Below, piece by piece: positions 32,349-40,893 of a stretch of 64,000 nucleotides of DNA. A program made the translations under genes and the position numbers. The DNA comes from Methylomicrobium lacus_A (GTDB lineage: Bacteria; Pseudomonadota; Gammaproteobacteria; Methylococcales; Methylomonadaceae), in the NCBI RefSeq assembly GCF_041897535.1, contig NZ_CP169217.1, positions 3,038,001 to 3,102,000 on the forward strand, given 5' to 3'. Within the stretch, counting starts at the first letter, position 1. Each line of letters starts with the position of its first letter. The notes below the pieces were generated by a model. It saw nothing but the letters and a program-made list of their open reading frames with translations. It was not told where the DNA came from and ran no database searches.

Positions 32349-32539
32349 TGAAAGCAACAGAATTACGCCAAAAAACCAAAGACGAACTGAATTCGTTACT
32401 GCTCGATTTGGCGCGCGAGCGTTTTAATTTAAGAATGCAAAAAAGCACCGGTCAATTGGCCAAGCCGTCCGAAGCGAAACGCGTTCGCCGTGAAATGGCA
32501 CGGATTCAGACCGTATTGAACGAAAAAGCAGGCGCATAA
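32348..32539 (+). CDS. rpmC: 50S ribosomal protein L29
   Basis: L29 is a small two-helix protein near the tunnel exit. The 63-residue product begins MKATELRQKTKDELNSLLLD and contains RFNLRMQKSTGQL, the family signature. It starts in the rplP stop codon (TAATG) and is followed by rpsQ after 2 nt, so the three genes are translated in series. Confidence 0.97.
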   Translation: MKATELRQKTKDELNSLLLDLARERFNLRMQKSTGQLAKPSEAKRVRREMARIQTVLNEKAGA

Positions 32540-32541
32540 GT

Positions 32542-32805
32542 ATGAGCGAAAATCAAACCAAAGTTCGGACGATCACCGGACGTGTCGTGAGCAACAAAAT
32601 GGATAAAACCATTACCGTTCTGGTTGAACGGGTTGTGAAGCATCCGGTTTACGGCAAATACATCAAAAGATCGACCAAGTTGATGGCGCATGATGAAAGC
32701 AACGTGTGCCAGGAAGGTGATGTCGTATCGATTGCTTCATGCCGTCCAATGTCAAGACATAAAACCTTCAAACTGGTTGAAGTGTTAGAAAGTGCTAGCA
32801 AGTAA
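32542..32805 (+). CDS. rpsQ: 30S ribosomal protein S17
   Basis: S17 is a primary 16S rRNA binder with an OB fold. The 87-residue protein has GRVVSNKMDKTITVLVER and the loop HPVYGKYIKRSTKLMAHD. It closes the S10 gene group. rplN follows after 38 nt. Confidence 0.97.
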   Translation: MSENQTKVRTITGRVVSNKMDKTITVLVERVVKHPVYGKYIKRSTKLMAHDESNVCQEGDVVSIASCRPMSRHKTFKLVEVLESASK

Positions 32806-32843
32806 ATAGCACACAGCTTATTTGAAAAAACTGGGAATTTATC

Positions 32844-33212
32844 ATGATTCAGATGCAAACTAACCTTGACGTCGCCGACAACAGCGGCGCAAAAAAGGTC
32901 ATGTGTATCAAAGTACTCGGCGGTTCGCACCGACGCTATGCGAATATTGGCGATATTATCAAAGTCAGTATCAAAGATGCGATTCCGCGCGGAAGAGTAA
33001 AAAAAGGCGAGGTTTACAACGCGCTGGTCGTCAGAACCTGCAAAGGCGTGCGTAGACCCGATGGTTCGGTCATTCGCTTCGACGACAATGCCGCCGTCAT
33101 CCTGAACAACAACTTGCAACCACTGGGCACTCGTATCTTCGGACCGGTTACCCGTGAATTGAGAGGTGAGAAATTCATGAAGATTATCTCACTGGCTCCT
33201 GAAGTGTTATAA
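32844..33212 (+). CDS. rplN: 50S ribosomal protein L14
   Basis: L14 forms an intersubunit bridge and is the docking site of the silencing factor RsfS. The 122-residue product is complete (MIQMQTNLDVADNSGAKKV, PLGTRIFGPVTRELR). It opens the spc gene group. The 38-nt spacer before it is too short for a long leader, and no independent promoter is obvious. Confidence 0.98.
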   Translation: MIQMQTNLDVADNSGAKKVMCIKVLGGSHRRYANIGDIIKVSIKDAIPRGRVKKGEVYNALVVRTCKGVRRPDGSVIRFDDNAAVILNNNLQPLGTRIFGPVTRELRGEKFMKIISLAPEVL

Positions 33213-33226
33213 GGTAGGGTTTGACG

Positions 33227-33544
33227 ATGCAAAAAATTAGAAAAGGCGATGACGTCATCGTTCGTACCGGTAAAGACAAAGGTAAGAGCGGTCGCGTAAC
33301 CAAGATTCTGAAAGATGATAAAGTCCTGGTTGAAGGTATCAACCAAGTCAAAAAGAGTCAAAAGCCAAATCCGAATGCGGGCGTAACGGGCGGTATTGTC
33401 ACCAAAGACATGCCGATCCACATTTCCAATATCGGACTTTATAACCCTGCGACCAAAAAGGCGGATCGCGTCGGCATCAGGATTCTGGATAATGGCGAGA
33501 AAGTCAGATATTTCAAATCCACGAAAGAAGTTGTTGATGTGTAA
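33227..33544 (+). CDS. rplX: 50S ribosomal protein L24
   Basis: L24 is an assembly initiator near the tunnel exit with a KOW motif (KIRKGDDVIVRTGKDKGKSG). I chose the ATG at 33227, giving 105 residues, over an in-frame TTG two codons upstream, because the family starts at this Met. A GGTAGGG purine stretch precedes it. Confidence 0.96.
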   Translation: MQKIRKGDDVIVRTGKDKGKSGRVTKILKDDKVLVEGINQVKKSQKPNPNAGVTGGIVTKDMPIHISNIGLYNPATKKADRVGIRILDNGEKVRYFKSTKEVVDV

Positions 33545-33555
33545 GGTGATATATC

Positions 33556-34095
33556 ATGGCTAGACTACAAACAGAATACAAAGAAAGAATTTTGCCTGCG
33601 CTGATGCAGCAATTCGGCTACAAGTCGATCATGCAGGCTCCTCGCATTACCAAAATCACCTTGAACATGGGTGTCGGCGAAGCGATTGCGGACAAGAAAA
33701 TCCTGCAAGCGGCGGTTGCTGATATGGAAAAGATTTCCGGTCAAAAACCGGTGATTACGTTGGCTAGAAAATCGATCGCGGGCTTCAAGATCCGTGACGA
33801 TATGCCGATCGGCTGCAAGGTCACCTTGCGCAGCGACAGAATGTATGAATTCTTGGATCGTTTGATCAATATCGCGATTCCGCGTATCCGTGACTTCAGA
33901 GGCTTGAACTCGAAAAGCTTCGACGGCCGCGGTAACTATTCAATGGGTGTGAAAGAACAAATCATCTTCCCTGAGATAGATTACGACAAGATCGACATGC
34001 TGCGTGGGATGGACATTACCATCACGACCACGGCCCAGACCAATGAAGAAGGCCTGGCGCTGCTGAAGCAGTTCAATTTTCCATTTAAGAATTAA
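33556..34095 (+). CDS. rplE: 50S ribosomal protein L5
   Basis: L5 binds 5S rRNA and contacts P-site tRNA. The 179-residue product shows ITKITLNMGVGEAI, ITLARKSIAGFKIRD and the GLNSKSFDGRGNYSMG segment. rpsN follows after 12 nt. Confidence 0.98.
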   Translation: MARLQTEYKERILPALMQQFGYKSIMQAPRITKITLNMGVGEAIADKKILQAAVADMEKISGQKPVITLARKSIAGFKIRDDMPIGCKVTLRSDRMYEFLDRLINIAIPRIRDFRGLNSKSFDGRGNYSMGVKEQIIFPEIDYDKIDMLRGMDITITTTAQTNEEGLALLKQFNFPFKN

Positions 34096-34107
34096 GGCGA
34101 TATTGGT

Positions 34108-34413
34108 ATGGCGAAGAAGTCAATGATAGCGCGCGAAGACAAGCGTAAAAAACTGGCGCAAAAATACAGCGCAAAACGCAAGTCTTTGAAAGAAGCGATC
34201 AGAAATCCAAATTCTACATTTGAAGAAAAAGAAGCCGCAGTGCTGCAACTGCAAAAGCTGCCAAGAGACTCCAGTATCTCTCGGGTGCGCAACCGTTGCA
34301 ATTTGACGGGACGCCCACATGGTTATTACCGTAAGTTTGGTCTCTCAAGAAACAAATTGAGAGAAGCTACGATGCGCGGTGACGTACCTGGCCTGGTTAA
34401 GGCCAGCTGGTAA
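34108..34413 (+). CDS. rpsN: 30S ribosomal protein S14, zinc-independent form
   Basis: S14 completes the 30S head. The 101-residue product is the long form lacking the CxxC zinc motifs (only one Cys, in RNRCNLTGRPHGYYRKFG), as in most gammaproteobacteria. The C-terminus KLREATMRGDVPGLVKASW is diagnostic. Confidence 0.97.
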   Translation: MAKKSMIAREDKRKKLAQKYSAKRKSLKEAIRNPNSTFEEKEAAVLQLQKLPRDSSISRVRNRCNLTGRPHGYYRKFGLSRNKLREATMRGDVPGLVKASW

Positions 34414-34441
34414 ACGGCCGGATCATGTTTGGAGATTATAA

Positions 34442-34837
34442 ATGAGTATGACAGACCCAATTGCAGATATGCTGACCCGGATCAGAAACGGGCAATCTGC
34501 TGGTAAAAAATTAGTTAAACAACCCTCTTCAAAGCTGAAAGTCGCGATCGCGAAAGTGTTGAAGGAAGAAGGTTACATTACCGATTACAGCACCGAAACA
34601 GTCGGCAACCACACCGAGATGACGATTGTATTGAAATACTACAGGGGCGCGCCTGTAATCGAAAATATCAAAAGAGTAAGCAGACCCGGTTTGCGCATCT
34701 ATAAGTCTAAAGATGAGCTGCCGAAAGTTCTTGGCGGATTGGGTATTGCTATTGTATCAACATCCAATGGTGTAATGACTGATCGAGCTGCTCGTGCAAT
34801 TGGCCATGGCGGTGAAGTGATTTGTACCGTTTGCTAA
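34442..34837 (+). CDS. rpsH: 30S ribosomal protein S8
   Basis: S8 organises the central domain of 16S rRNA and in E. coli represses the spc operon by binding the rplE region. The 131-residue protein starts MSMTDPIADMLTRIRNGQ and ends with the family block STSNGVMTDRAAR and GGEVICTV. GGAG lies upstream. rplF follows after 12 nt. Confidence 0.98.
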   Translation: MSMTDPIADMLTRIRNGQSAGKKLVKQPSSKLKVAIAKVLKEEGYITDYSTETVGNHTEMTIVLKYYRGAPVIENIKRVSRPGLRIYKSKDELPKVLGGLGIAIVSTSNGVMTDRAARAIGHGGEVICTVC

Positions 34838-34849
34838 TGTAGGCCTGAT

Positions 34850-35383
34850 ATGTCAAGAATTGCAAAAGCCCCCGTGACGATTCCGCAAGGCGTGGACGTC
34901 AAACTCGATGGAAACAACCTGACCGTCAAAGGAAGCAAAGGTCAGTTGTCCTATAACTTTAACTCCGCAATCGGCGTGAGCATTGTCGACAAAACCATCC
35001 AAATGGAATGGAATCGGGACGACAAGATTGCGACCGCGCAAGCCGGTACGGCGCGTGCATTGATCAACAACATGGTCACCGGTGTCTCCGCCGGCTATGA
35101 AAGGAAATTGTCGCTGGTCGGCGTCGGTTACAGAGCGCAAGCCAAAGGTAATATTTTGAGCCTGGCGCTGGGTTACTCGCACCCGATCGACTTTGAAGTG
35201 CCAGCCGGCATTACCGTTGAAACGCCCAGTCAGACCGATATTCTGGTCAAGGGCAACGACAAGCAGTTGGTCGGTGAAGTTTCGGCAAAGATCAGAGCCT
35301 ATCGTCCACCCGAGCCCTATAAAGGCAAAGGTGTGCGTTATGCCGACGAAAATGTCGCCAGAAAAGAAGCTAAGAAGAAGTAA
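34850..35383 (+). CDS. rplF: 50S ribosomal protein L6
   Basis: L6 lies near the sarcin-ricin loop and factor-binding site. The 177-residue product has two repeated alpha/beta domains, with GVGYRAQAKGNILSLALG and YADENVARKEAKKK at the end. Spacing to rplR is 9 nt. Confidence 0.98.
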   Translation: MSRIAKAPVTIPQGVDVKLDGNNLTVKGSKGQLSYNFNSAIGVSIVDKTIQMEWNRDDKIATAQAGTARALINNMVTGVSAGYERKLSLVGVGYRAQAKGNILSLALGYSHPIDFEVPAGITVETPSQTDILVKGNDKQLVGEVSAKIRAYRPPEPYKGKGVRYADENVARKEAKKK

Positions 35384-35392
35384 GGTAGCGTG

Positions 35393-35746
35393 ATGGAAAA
35401 GAAGAATAGTCGTATGAAGCGCGCATTGAAACTGCGCAGCAAAATCAAGAGACTGGGTACAACTCGCCTGTCAATTCACAAAACATCACAGCATATCTAC
35501 GCTCAGATTATCAGCGGTGACGGCAACCAGACTTTGGCCAGCGCCTCGACCAATCAGGCGGCGATCAAGGCCGCCGTCGGCGGCACCAGCAATGTGAAGG
35601 CTGCTGCCGAAGTCGGTAAGGCGATCGCTGAACGTGCGCTTGCGGCGGGTATCACCGAAGTCGCATTCGATCGTTCTGGTTTTAAGTATCATGGCTGTGT
35701 GAAGGCGCTTGCTGATGCGGCGCGTGAAGCTGGTTTGAAATTTTAG
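35393..35746 (+). CDS. rplR: 50S ribosomal protein L18
   Basis: L18 brings 5S rRNA to the large subunit. The 117-residue product contains RLSIHKTSQHIYAQII and the C-terminal GFKYHGCVKALADAAREAGL. GTG and ATG are adjacent at 35390-35395. I chose the ATG for the family length (117). Confidence 0.97.
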   Translation: MEKKNSRMKRALKLRSKIKRLGTTRLSIHKTSQHIYAQIISGDGNQTLASASTNQAAIKAAVGGTSNVKAAAEVGKAIAERALAAGITEVAFDRSGFKYHGCVKALADAAREAGLKF

Positions 35747-35755
35747 GGGAAAACA

Positions 35756-36265
35756 ATGGCAGCAGCACCTCAACAAGGCAGCACAGACGGCCTGCAGGAA
35801 AAACTGGTTTCGGTCAGACGCGTTGCAAAAGTCGTAAAAGGCGGACGGGTTTTTGGCTTTACCGCATTGACCGTGGTCGGCGATGGCGAAGGCCGCGTCG
35901 GTTATGGCGTCAGCAAAGCGCGCGAAGTACCGATCGCGATCCAAAAATCACTGGAACAAGCGCGCAAGAACATGCGTAAAGTTCCATTGAAGGGCGATAC
36001 CTTGCAATATCCGATCTCGAATACGACCGGCGCCGCAAAGGTCTATATGCAACCGGCTTCCGAAGGTACCGGTATCATCGCCGGTGGCGCGATGCGTGCG
36101 GTATTCGAAGTCGTTGGCGTTCATAACGTTTTGGCGAAATGCATCGGTACCAACAATCCGATCAACGTGGTCAGAGCGACCATCAATGGTCTGACCTCGA
36201 TGCATAACCCGAATCATATTGCCGCGAAGCGTGGTTTGTCGATCGAACAGATTTTGGGACAATAA
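35756..36265 (+). CDS. rpsE: 30S ribosomal protein S5
   Basis: S5 takes part in decoding accuracy and mRNA unwinding at the entry channel. The 169-residue product has the N-terminal double-stranded-RNA-binding-like domain (VVKGGRVFGFTALTVVGDG) and the loop where spectinomycin-resistance changes occur. Its C-terminal domain contains AGGAMRAVFEVVGV. rpmD follows after 2 nt. Confidence 0.98.
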   Translation: MAAAPQQGSTDGLQEKLVSVRRVAKVVKGGRVFGFTALTVVGDGEGRVGYGVSKAREVPIAIQKSLEQARKNMRKVPLKGDTLQYPISNTTGAAKVYMQPASEGTGIIAGGAMRAVFEVVGVHNVLAKCIGTNNPINVVRATINGLTSMHNPNHIAAKRGLSIEQILGQ

Positions 36266-36267
36266 CG

Positions 36268-36453
36268 ATGGCCAGCAATAAACTCAGTGTTACGATGATC
36301 AAGAGCAAACACGGCCGTTTGCCAAATCACCAGGCATGCCTGAAAGGCTTGGGACTCAGCAAGATCAACCAAACGGTTGAAGTGCTGAACACGCCAGAAA
36401 ACAAAGGCATGATCAATAAAATCGCTTACATGTTGAAAGTCGAGGAGCGGTAA
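36268..36453 (+). CDS. rpmD: 50S ribosomal protein L30
   Basis: The 61-residue protein is the short bacterial L30 (LSVTMIKSKHGRLPNHQAC, NTPENKGMINKIAYML). Its stop codon overlaps the rplO start by one base (TAATG), indicating coupled translation. Confidence 0.96.
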   Translation: MASNKLSVTMIKSKHGRLPNHQACLKGLGLSKINQTVEVLNTPENKGMINKIAYMLKVEER

Positions 36454-36887
36454 TGTTTTTGAATACGATTCAGGCGAGCGTAGGCGCGCGCAAGAAAGCC
36501 AAACGCGTAGGTCGCGGTATCGGCTGTACCTTGGGCAAGACCTGCGGACGCGGACATAAGGGACAAAAAGCCAGAGCTGGCGGTTTCCATAAAGTCGGTT
36601 TCGAAGGCGGTCAAATGCCTTTGCAACGCCGGTTGCCAAAAATCGGCTTTAAATCACATAAAGCGATGTTCACTGCTGAAGTTCGTCTCAATGAACTGAA
36701 CGGTCTCACGGCAGATGTGATCGACGTACAAACCTTGATCGACGGCAATATCGTTCCTGTTTTCACGAAGACCGTCAAGGTAATCAAATCTGGTGAAATC
36801 TCCAGAGCGGTTACCGTGAAAGGTCTGAAGGTGACAGGCGGTGCGTTGGCTTCGATTCAAGCGGCTGGCGGCAAAGTAGAGGAATAA
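36453..36887 (+). CDS. rplO: 50S ribosomal protein L15
   Basis: L15 is a late-assembly protein with an extended, glycine- and arginine-rich N-terminal tail (KRVGRGIGCTLGKTCGRGHK). The 144-residue product ends with the globular domain VTVKGLKVTGGAL. secY follows after 6 nt. Confidence 0.97.
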   Translation: MFLNTIQASVGARKKAKRVGRGIGCTLGKTCGRGHKGQKARAGGFHKVGFEGGQMPLQRRLPKIGFKSHKAMFTAEVRLNELNGLTADVIDVQTLIDGNIVPVFTKTVKVIKSGEISRAVTVKGLKVTGGALASIQAAGGKVEE

Positions 36888-36893
36888 GCTCGT

Positions 36894-38210
36894 ATGTCAA
36901 GAGACGAATTGGCCAATAAACCCGCCGGCTTGTCGGAGCTGAAATCCCGGCTTCTGTTCGTTTTGGGCGCTTTTTTCGTGTACCGGATCGGTTCTCACAT
37001 TCCGGTGCCGGGTATCGATCCGAAAGCACTGCAAATCATGTTCGAACAGCAAAGCGGATCGATCCTGGACATGTTCAACATGTTCTCGGGCGGTGCGTTG
37101 ATGCGGTTAAGCTTGTTTGCTCTTGGCATCATGCCTTATATCTCGGCCTCGATCATCATGCAGATGATGACCATCATCATTCCTGCGGTCGAGCAGATGA
37201 AGAAAGAGGGCGAAACCGGCCGGCGCAAGATTTCGCAATACACGCGTTATGGGACGGTGGCCTTGGCTTCGTTCCAGGCGATCGGTATTTCGATTGCGTT
37301 GCAGAATCAGACGGCCGGCGGCCTTTCGGTCGTGATCAATCCCGGTGTCGCTTTTATCGCGATCACCACGATCACGCTGGTGACCGGCACGATCTTTTTG
37401 ATGTGGCTGGGTGAACAAGTCACCGAGCGCGGCATCGGCAACGGTATCTCGATGATCATCTTTGCTGGTATCGTTTCCGGTCTGCCAAAAGCAGTAGGTG
37501 GTACCCTGGAATTGGCCAGAACCGGCGAAATGAATGGCGCGTTCATCATTCTGCTGTTCCTGATTACGATAGCGGTGACCGCGATCGTCGTCTTCGTCGA
37601 AAGAGGGCAGCGCCGCATCATCATCAACTATCCGAAAAGACAGCAAGGACGCAAGATGTATGCGGGGCAAAATAGCTTTTTGCCTTTGAAACTGAACATG
37701 GCGGGTGTGATTCCTCCCATTTTCGCATCGAGCATCATTCTGTTTCCGGCCACCGTTGCGAACTGGTTCGGCAACAGCGAGGGTCTGACCTGGTTGCGTG
37801 ACATCGCGACGATGTTGTCGCCTGGGCAGCCTGTGTATGTGATGTTTTATGCGGCTGCGATCATTTTCTTTTGCTTCTTTTATACCGCTTTGGTATTCAA
37901 TTCAAAAGAAACCGCGGAAAATTTGAAAAAATCCGGCGCCTTTTTGCCCGGCATTCGGCCTGGTATTCAAACGAGTGCCTATATCGACAAGGTGATGACC
38001 CGACTGACGCTGATTGGCGCTTTCTATATTACCTTGGTGTGTTTGCTGCCTGAGTTTTTGATTCTTTACTGGAACGTGCCTTTCTATTTTGGCGGTACAT
38101 CACTCCTGATTATCGTGGTCGTCGTTATGGATTTCATCTCGCAAATGCAAACCCATATCATGTCTCATCAGTACGAAGGTCTGATGAAAAAAGCTAATTT
38201 GAAAAAATAA
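36894..38210 (+). CDS. secY: Preprotein translocase subunit SecY
   Basis: SecY is the channel of the Sec translocon in the inner membrane. The 438-residue protein has ten predicted membrane helices. The plug region follows the first helix (VYRIGSHIPVPGIDPKAL). The cytosolic loop with RRIIINYPKRQQGR docks ribosome and SecA, and the loop with GIRPGIQT lies near 360. It lies in the spc operon before rpmJ, the usual position. SecE is encoded about 25 kb upstream in the window. SecG is not in the window. Confidence 0.98.
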   Translation: MSRDELANKPAGLSELKSRLLFVLGAFFVYRIGSHIPVPGIDPKALQIMFEQQSGSILDMFNMFSGGALMRLSLFALGIMPYISASIIMQMMTIIIPAVEQMKKEGETGRRKISQYTRYGTVALASFQAIGISIALQNQTAGGLSVVINPGVAFIAITTITLVTGTIFLMWLGEQVTERGIGNGISMIIFAGIVSGLPKAVGGTLELARTGEMNGAFIILLFLITIAVTAIVVFVERGQRRIIINYPKRQQGRKMYAGQNSFLPLKLNMAGVIPPIFASSIILFPATVANWFGNSEGLTWLRDIATMLSPGQPVYVMFYAAAIIFFCFFYTALVFNSKETAENLKKSGAFLPGIRPGIQTSAYIDKVMTRLTLIGAFYITLVCLLPEFLILYWNVPFYFGGTSLLIIVVVVMDFISQMQTHIMSHQYEGLMKKANLKK

Positions 38211-38242
38211 ATCCAATTTAAGTTTCCAGTAGGAGCAACCCA

Positions 38243-38356
38243 ATGAAAGTCCGAGCTTCGGTCAAAGCAATTTGCAGAAAATGCAAAATCGTAAAAAGAA
38301 ATGGCGTGGTTAGAGTGATCTGTGAAGACGGCACTCACAAACAACGGCAAGGTTAA
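38243..38356 (+). CDS. rpmJ: 50S ribosomal protein L36, zinc-binding form
   Basis: This 37-residue protein reads MKVRASVKAICRKCK at its start and ends CEDGTHKQRQG. Cys11, Cys14, Cys27 and His32 form the zinc ribbon (C+ type). AGGAG lies 7 nt upstream of the ATG. The gene follows secY after 32 nt and precedes the alpha-operon promoter. Short L36 stabilises the 23S core near L6. Confidence 0.95.
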   Translation: MKVRASVKAICRKCKIVKRNGVVRVICEDGTHKQRQG

Positions 38357-38363
38357 TTATTAT

Positions 38364-38392
38364 TTGTGCCGTCACTAAACGAGTGTTATAAT
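38364..38392 (+). promoter_or_regulatory. Candidate promoter of the alpha operon (rpsM)
   Basis: A perfect -10 TATAAT (38387-38392) has TTGTGC as -35 (38364-38369, 3 of 6 matches) at 17 bp. Transcription would begin about 35 nt before rpsM. That leader is too short for the E. coli alpha-operon pseudoknot. Confidence 0.55.
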
Positions 38393-38433
38393 TCGGCGCT
38401 TAACTCAAGAACAGAACTCAGGGGAATATCTAC

Positions 38434-38790
38434 ATGGCACGTATTGCCGGGATAAATATACCAGATCATAAGCATGCGGAAATTTCATTGACCGCAATCT
38501 ATGGAATTGGCCGTAAGACAGCGCAAAACATTTGTGCTGAAGCGGGAATTTTGCCATCCGTCAAAATCAAGGAATTGTCCGAAGAGCAGCTCGATACGCT
38601 TCGGAACATCATTTCCAAGATGACCGTCGAAGGTGACTTGCGTCGCGAAGTATCGATGAATATCAAACGCTTGATGGATCTAGGTTGCTATCGAGGAATA
38701 CGGCATCGCCGTGGTTTGCCGCTCAGGGGCCAAAGAACGAGAACGAATGCGCGTACTCGTAAAGGTCCACGCAAACCGATTAAGAAATAA
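38434..38790 (+). CDS. rpsM: 30S ribosomal protein S13
   Basis: S13 forms intersubunit bridges and contacts P-site tRNA. The 118-residue product has the helix-two-turn-helix block (LTAIYGIGRKTAQNICAEAG) and the basic C-terminal tail GQRTRTNARTRKGPRKPIKK. CAGGGGAA lies upstream. It opens the alpha operon after the promoter at 38364. Confidence 0.98.
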   Translation: MARIAGINIPDHKHAEISLTAIYGIGRKTAQNICAEAGILPSVKIKELSEEQLDTLRNIISKMTVEGDLRREVSMNIKRLMDLGCYRGIRHRRGLPLRGQRTRTNARTRKGPRKPIKK

Positions 38791-38810
38791 TTCCCCGGCA
38801 GAGGTTAACA

Positions 38811-39197
38811 ATGGCTAGTCCCGCTCGTACCAGAAAACGTATCAAGAAAGAAGTCGCAGACGGCATCGCGCACGTTCACGCTTCATTTAACAACACCATC
38901 ATTACGATTACAGACAGAAAAGGCAATACGCTGTCTTGGGCTACTTCCGGTGGTTCAGGCTTCCGCGGTTCACGTAAGAGCACGCCGTTCGCAGCACAGG
39001 TTGCTGCCGAAAAGGCTGGTGCGGTTGCGCAAGAATACGGTATGAAAAACCTGGATGTATTGATCAAGGGCCCCGGTCCTGGTCGTGAATCCGCTGTTCG
39101 TTCGTTGAACAACCTGGGTTTCAAAATCACCAATATTATCGACGTCACCCCAATTCCGCATAACGGTTGCCGTCCACCCAAAAAACGCCGCGTATAG
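38811..39197 (+). CDS. rpsK: 30S ribosomal protein S11
   Basis: S11 lies on the platform near the E-site codon. The 128-residue product has HASFNNTIITITDRKGN and the C-terminal DVTPIPHNGCRPPKKRRV. The Asn-Gly pair there is the position of the isoaspartate reported in E. coli. rpsD follows after 18 nt. Confidence 0.98.
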   Translation: MASPARTRKRIKKEVADGIAHVHASFNNTIITITDRKGNTLSWATSGGSGFRGSRKSTPFAAQVAAEKAGAVAQEYGMKNLDVLIKGPGPGRESAVRSLNNLGFKITNIIDVTPIPHNGCRPPKKRRV

Positions 39198-39215
39198 TTT
39201 CTGGAGTTGTAAATC

Positions 39216-39836
39216 ATGGCAAGATATCTCGGACCTACCTGCAAATTAAGCCGCAGAGAAGGCACTGACCTGTTTTTAAAAAGCCGGGGCAAGTCCCTGG
39301 AAGGCAAATGCAAACTGGATCAAAGACCCGGTCAGCATGGCACCAAACGTACAAGAACTTCCGATTACGCGATGCAGTTGCGTGCGAAGCAAAGACTGCG
39401 CAGAATCTACGGCGTATTGGAAAGACAGTTTAGCAATTACTATAAGATCGCTGACCTGAAGAAGGGCGCTACCGGTGAAAACCTGTTGAACCTGCTCGAA
39501 TCGCGTCTGGATAACGTCGTTTACCGGATGGGTTTTGCAGCGACCCGCGCCGAAGCGCGTCAGTTGGTTTCGCATAAAGCCTTCCTGGTCAATGGCGCCA
39601 CCATCAACGTGCCTTCTTACCAGGTTGCTCCTGGCGATGTGATTTCTGTAAAAGAGAAAGCCAAAAAGCAACAGCGTATCATCGATGCTTTGGCTGTTAC
39701 CGAACAATATGGCTTTCCTTCATGGGTTGATGTTAACTCTAAAACAATGACCGGTACTTTCACCTCATTGCCGGATCGCGCCGACCTGGGCAGCGATATC
39801 AACGAACAGTTGGTTGTAGAGTTGTACTCAAAGTAA
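39216..39836 (+). CDS. rpsD: 30S ribosomal protein S4
   Basis: S4 starts 30S assembly and in E. coli is the translational repressor of the alpha operon. The 206-residue product has the N-terminal RNA-binding region with GPTCKLSRREGTDLFLKS, the S4 domain (RLDNVVYRMGFAATRAEARQ) and a normal C-terminus. The leader target known from E. coli is not visible upstream of rpsM. Confidence 0.98.
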   Translation: MARYLGPTCKLSRREGTDLFLKSRGKSLEGKCKLDQRPGQHGTKRTRTSDYAMQLRAKQRLRRIYGVLERQFSNYYKIADLKKGATGENLLNLLESRLDNVVYRMGFAATRAEARQLVSHKAFLVNGATINVPSYQVAPGDVISVKEKAKKQQRIIDALAVTEQYGFPSWVDVNSKTMTGTFTSLPDRADLGSDINEQLVVELYSK

Positions 39837-39857
39837 TTACCATTCTGAGGGAATTAA

Positions 39858-40868
39858 ATGCAGAATTCAATTTCTGGTTTGTTGAGGCCTCGTATCGTTG
39901 AGGTTATTAGTAAATCGAAGAATCATTCAAAGATCGTCATTGAGCCGCTTGAACGCGGCTTTGGTCATTCGATTGGCAATGCCTTGCGTCGTGTTTTGCT
40001 TTCTACGATTCCAGGATGTGCAGTTACGGATGTCGAGATCGACGGTGTGCTGCACGAGTACACCACGATCGAGGGTGTCCAGGAAGATGTCATTGACATA
40101 CTGCTGAATTTAAAGCAATTGGCGGTGATCCTGCATTCGCGGGATGAAGCCGTTTTGACCTTGTCGAAAACCGGCGCGGGCGCTGTCACGGCGGCCGATA
40201 TTGCCTTGCCGCATGATGCTGAAATCGTCAATCCCGATCTGGTGATTGCCAACCTGACTCAATCAGGCGTGTTGAACATGAAGATTCGCGTGCGCCGGGG
40301 TCGTGGTTATGAGCCTGTCAGCGTGCGCAGAGCGCGCAGCGACAGCAGTTCTGCCGTCGGCGCCTTGCATGTGGATGCTTCTTACAGCCCGATCGTGCGT
40401 GTGGCCTATACCGTCGAGAGTACTCGCGTAGAGCAGCGCACCGATCTCGATAAGCTGATTATCGAGCTCGAAACCAACGGGACCGTCGATCCTGAGCAAA
40501 CGATCAAGCTGGCCGCGACGATTTTGCATGACCAATTGTCCGTCTTTGTTGATTTCGAGAAAGTTACCGAGCCCGAGAAGGCCGAAGTCCAGGTGACTGA
40601 AGAAATTTTTGATCCGATTCTGCTGCGGCCGGTTGATGATCTTGAGTTGACCGTGCGTTCGGCCAATTGTTTAAAAGCCGAAAACATATTCTACATCGGC
40701 GATCTGATTCAACGCACTGAAGTTGAATTGTTGAAAACACCGAATTTAGGTAAAAAATCTCTGACCGAGATCAAGGACATTTTGGCGCTAAAAGGGCTGT
40801 CGCTTGGTATGCGCCTGGAAAATTGGCCGCCGGATAGTCTGGCAGAGCACATTCATTCAAGCAATTAA
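39858..40868 (+). CDS. rpoA: DNA-directed RNA polymerase subunit alpha
   Basis: RpoA dimerises to nucleate polymerase assembly and binds UP elements and activators. The 336-residue protein has the N-terminal assembly domain (GFGHSIGNALRRVLLSTIPG, about 33-52), a flexible linker near 240 and the C-terminal DNA-binding domain (VELLKTPNLGKKSLTEIKDI). GAGGGAA lies upstream of the ATG. It follows rpsD after 21 nt and precedes rplQ. Confidence 0.98.
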   Translation: MQNSISGLLRPRIVEVISKSKNHSKIVIEPLERGFGHSIGNALRRVLLSTIPGCAVTDVEIDGVLHEYTTIEGVQEDVIDILLNLKQLAVILHSRDEAVLTLSKTGAGAVTAADIALPHDAEIVNPDLVIANLTQSGVLNMKIRVRRGRGYEPVSVRRARSDSSSAVGALHVDASYSPIVRVAYTVESTRVEQRTDLDKLIIELETNGTVDPEQTIKLAATILHDQLSVFVDFEKVTEPEKAEVQVTEEIFDPILLRPVDDLELTVRSANCLKAENIFYIGDLIQRTEVELLKTPNLGKKSLTEIKDILALKGLSLGMRLENWPPDSLAEHIHSSN

Positions 40869-40893
40869 CAACATATAGCTAGGTCACACAGTA

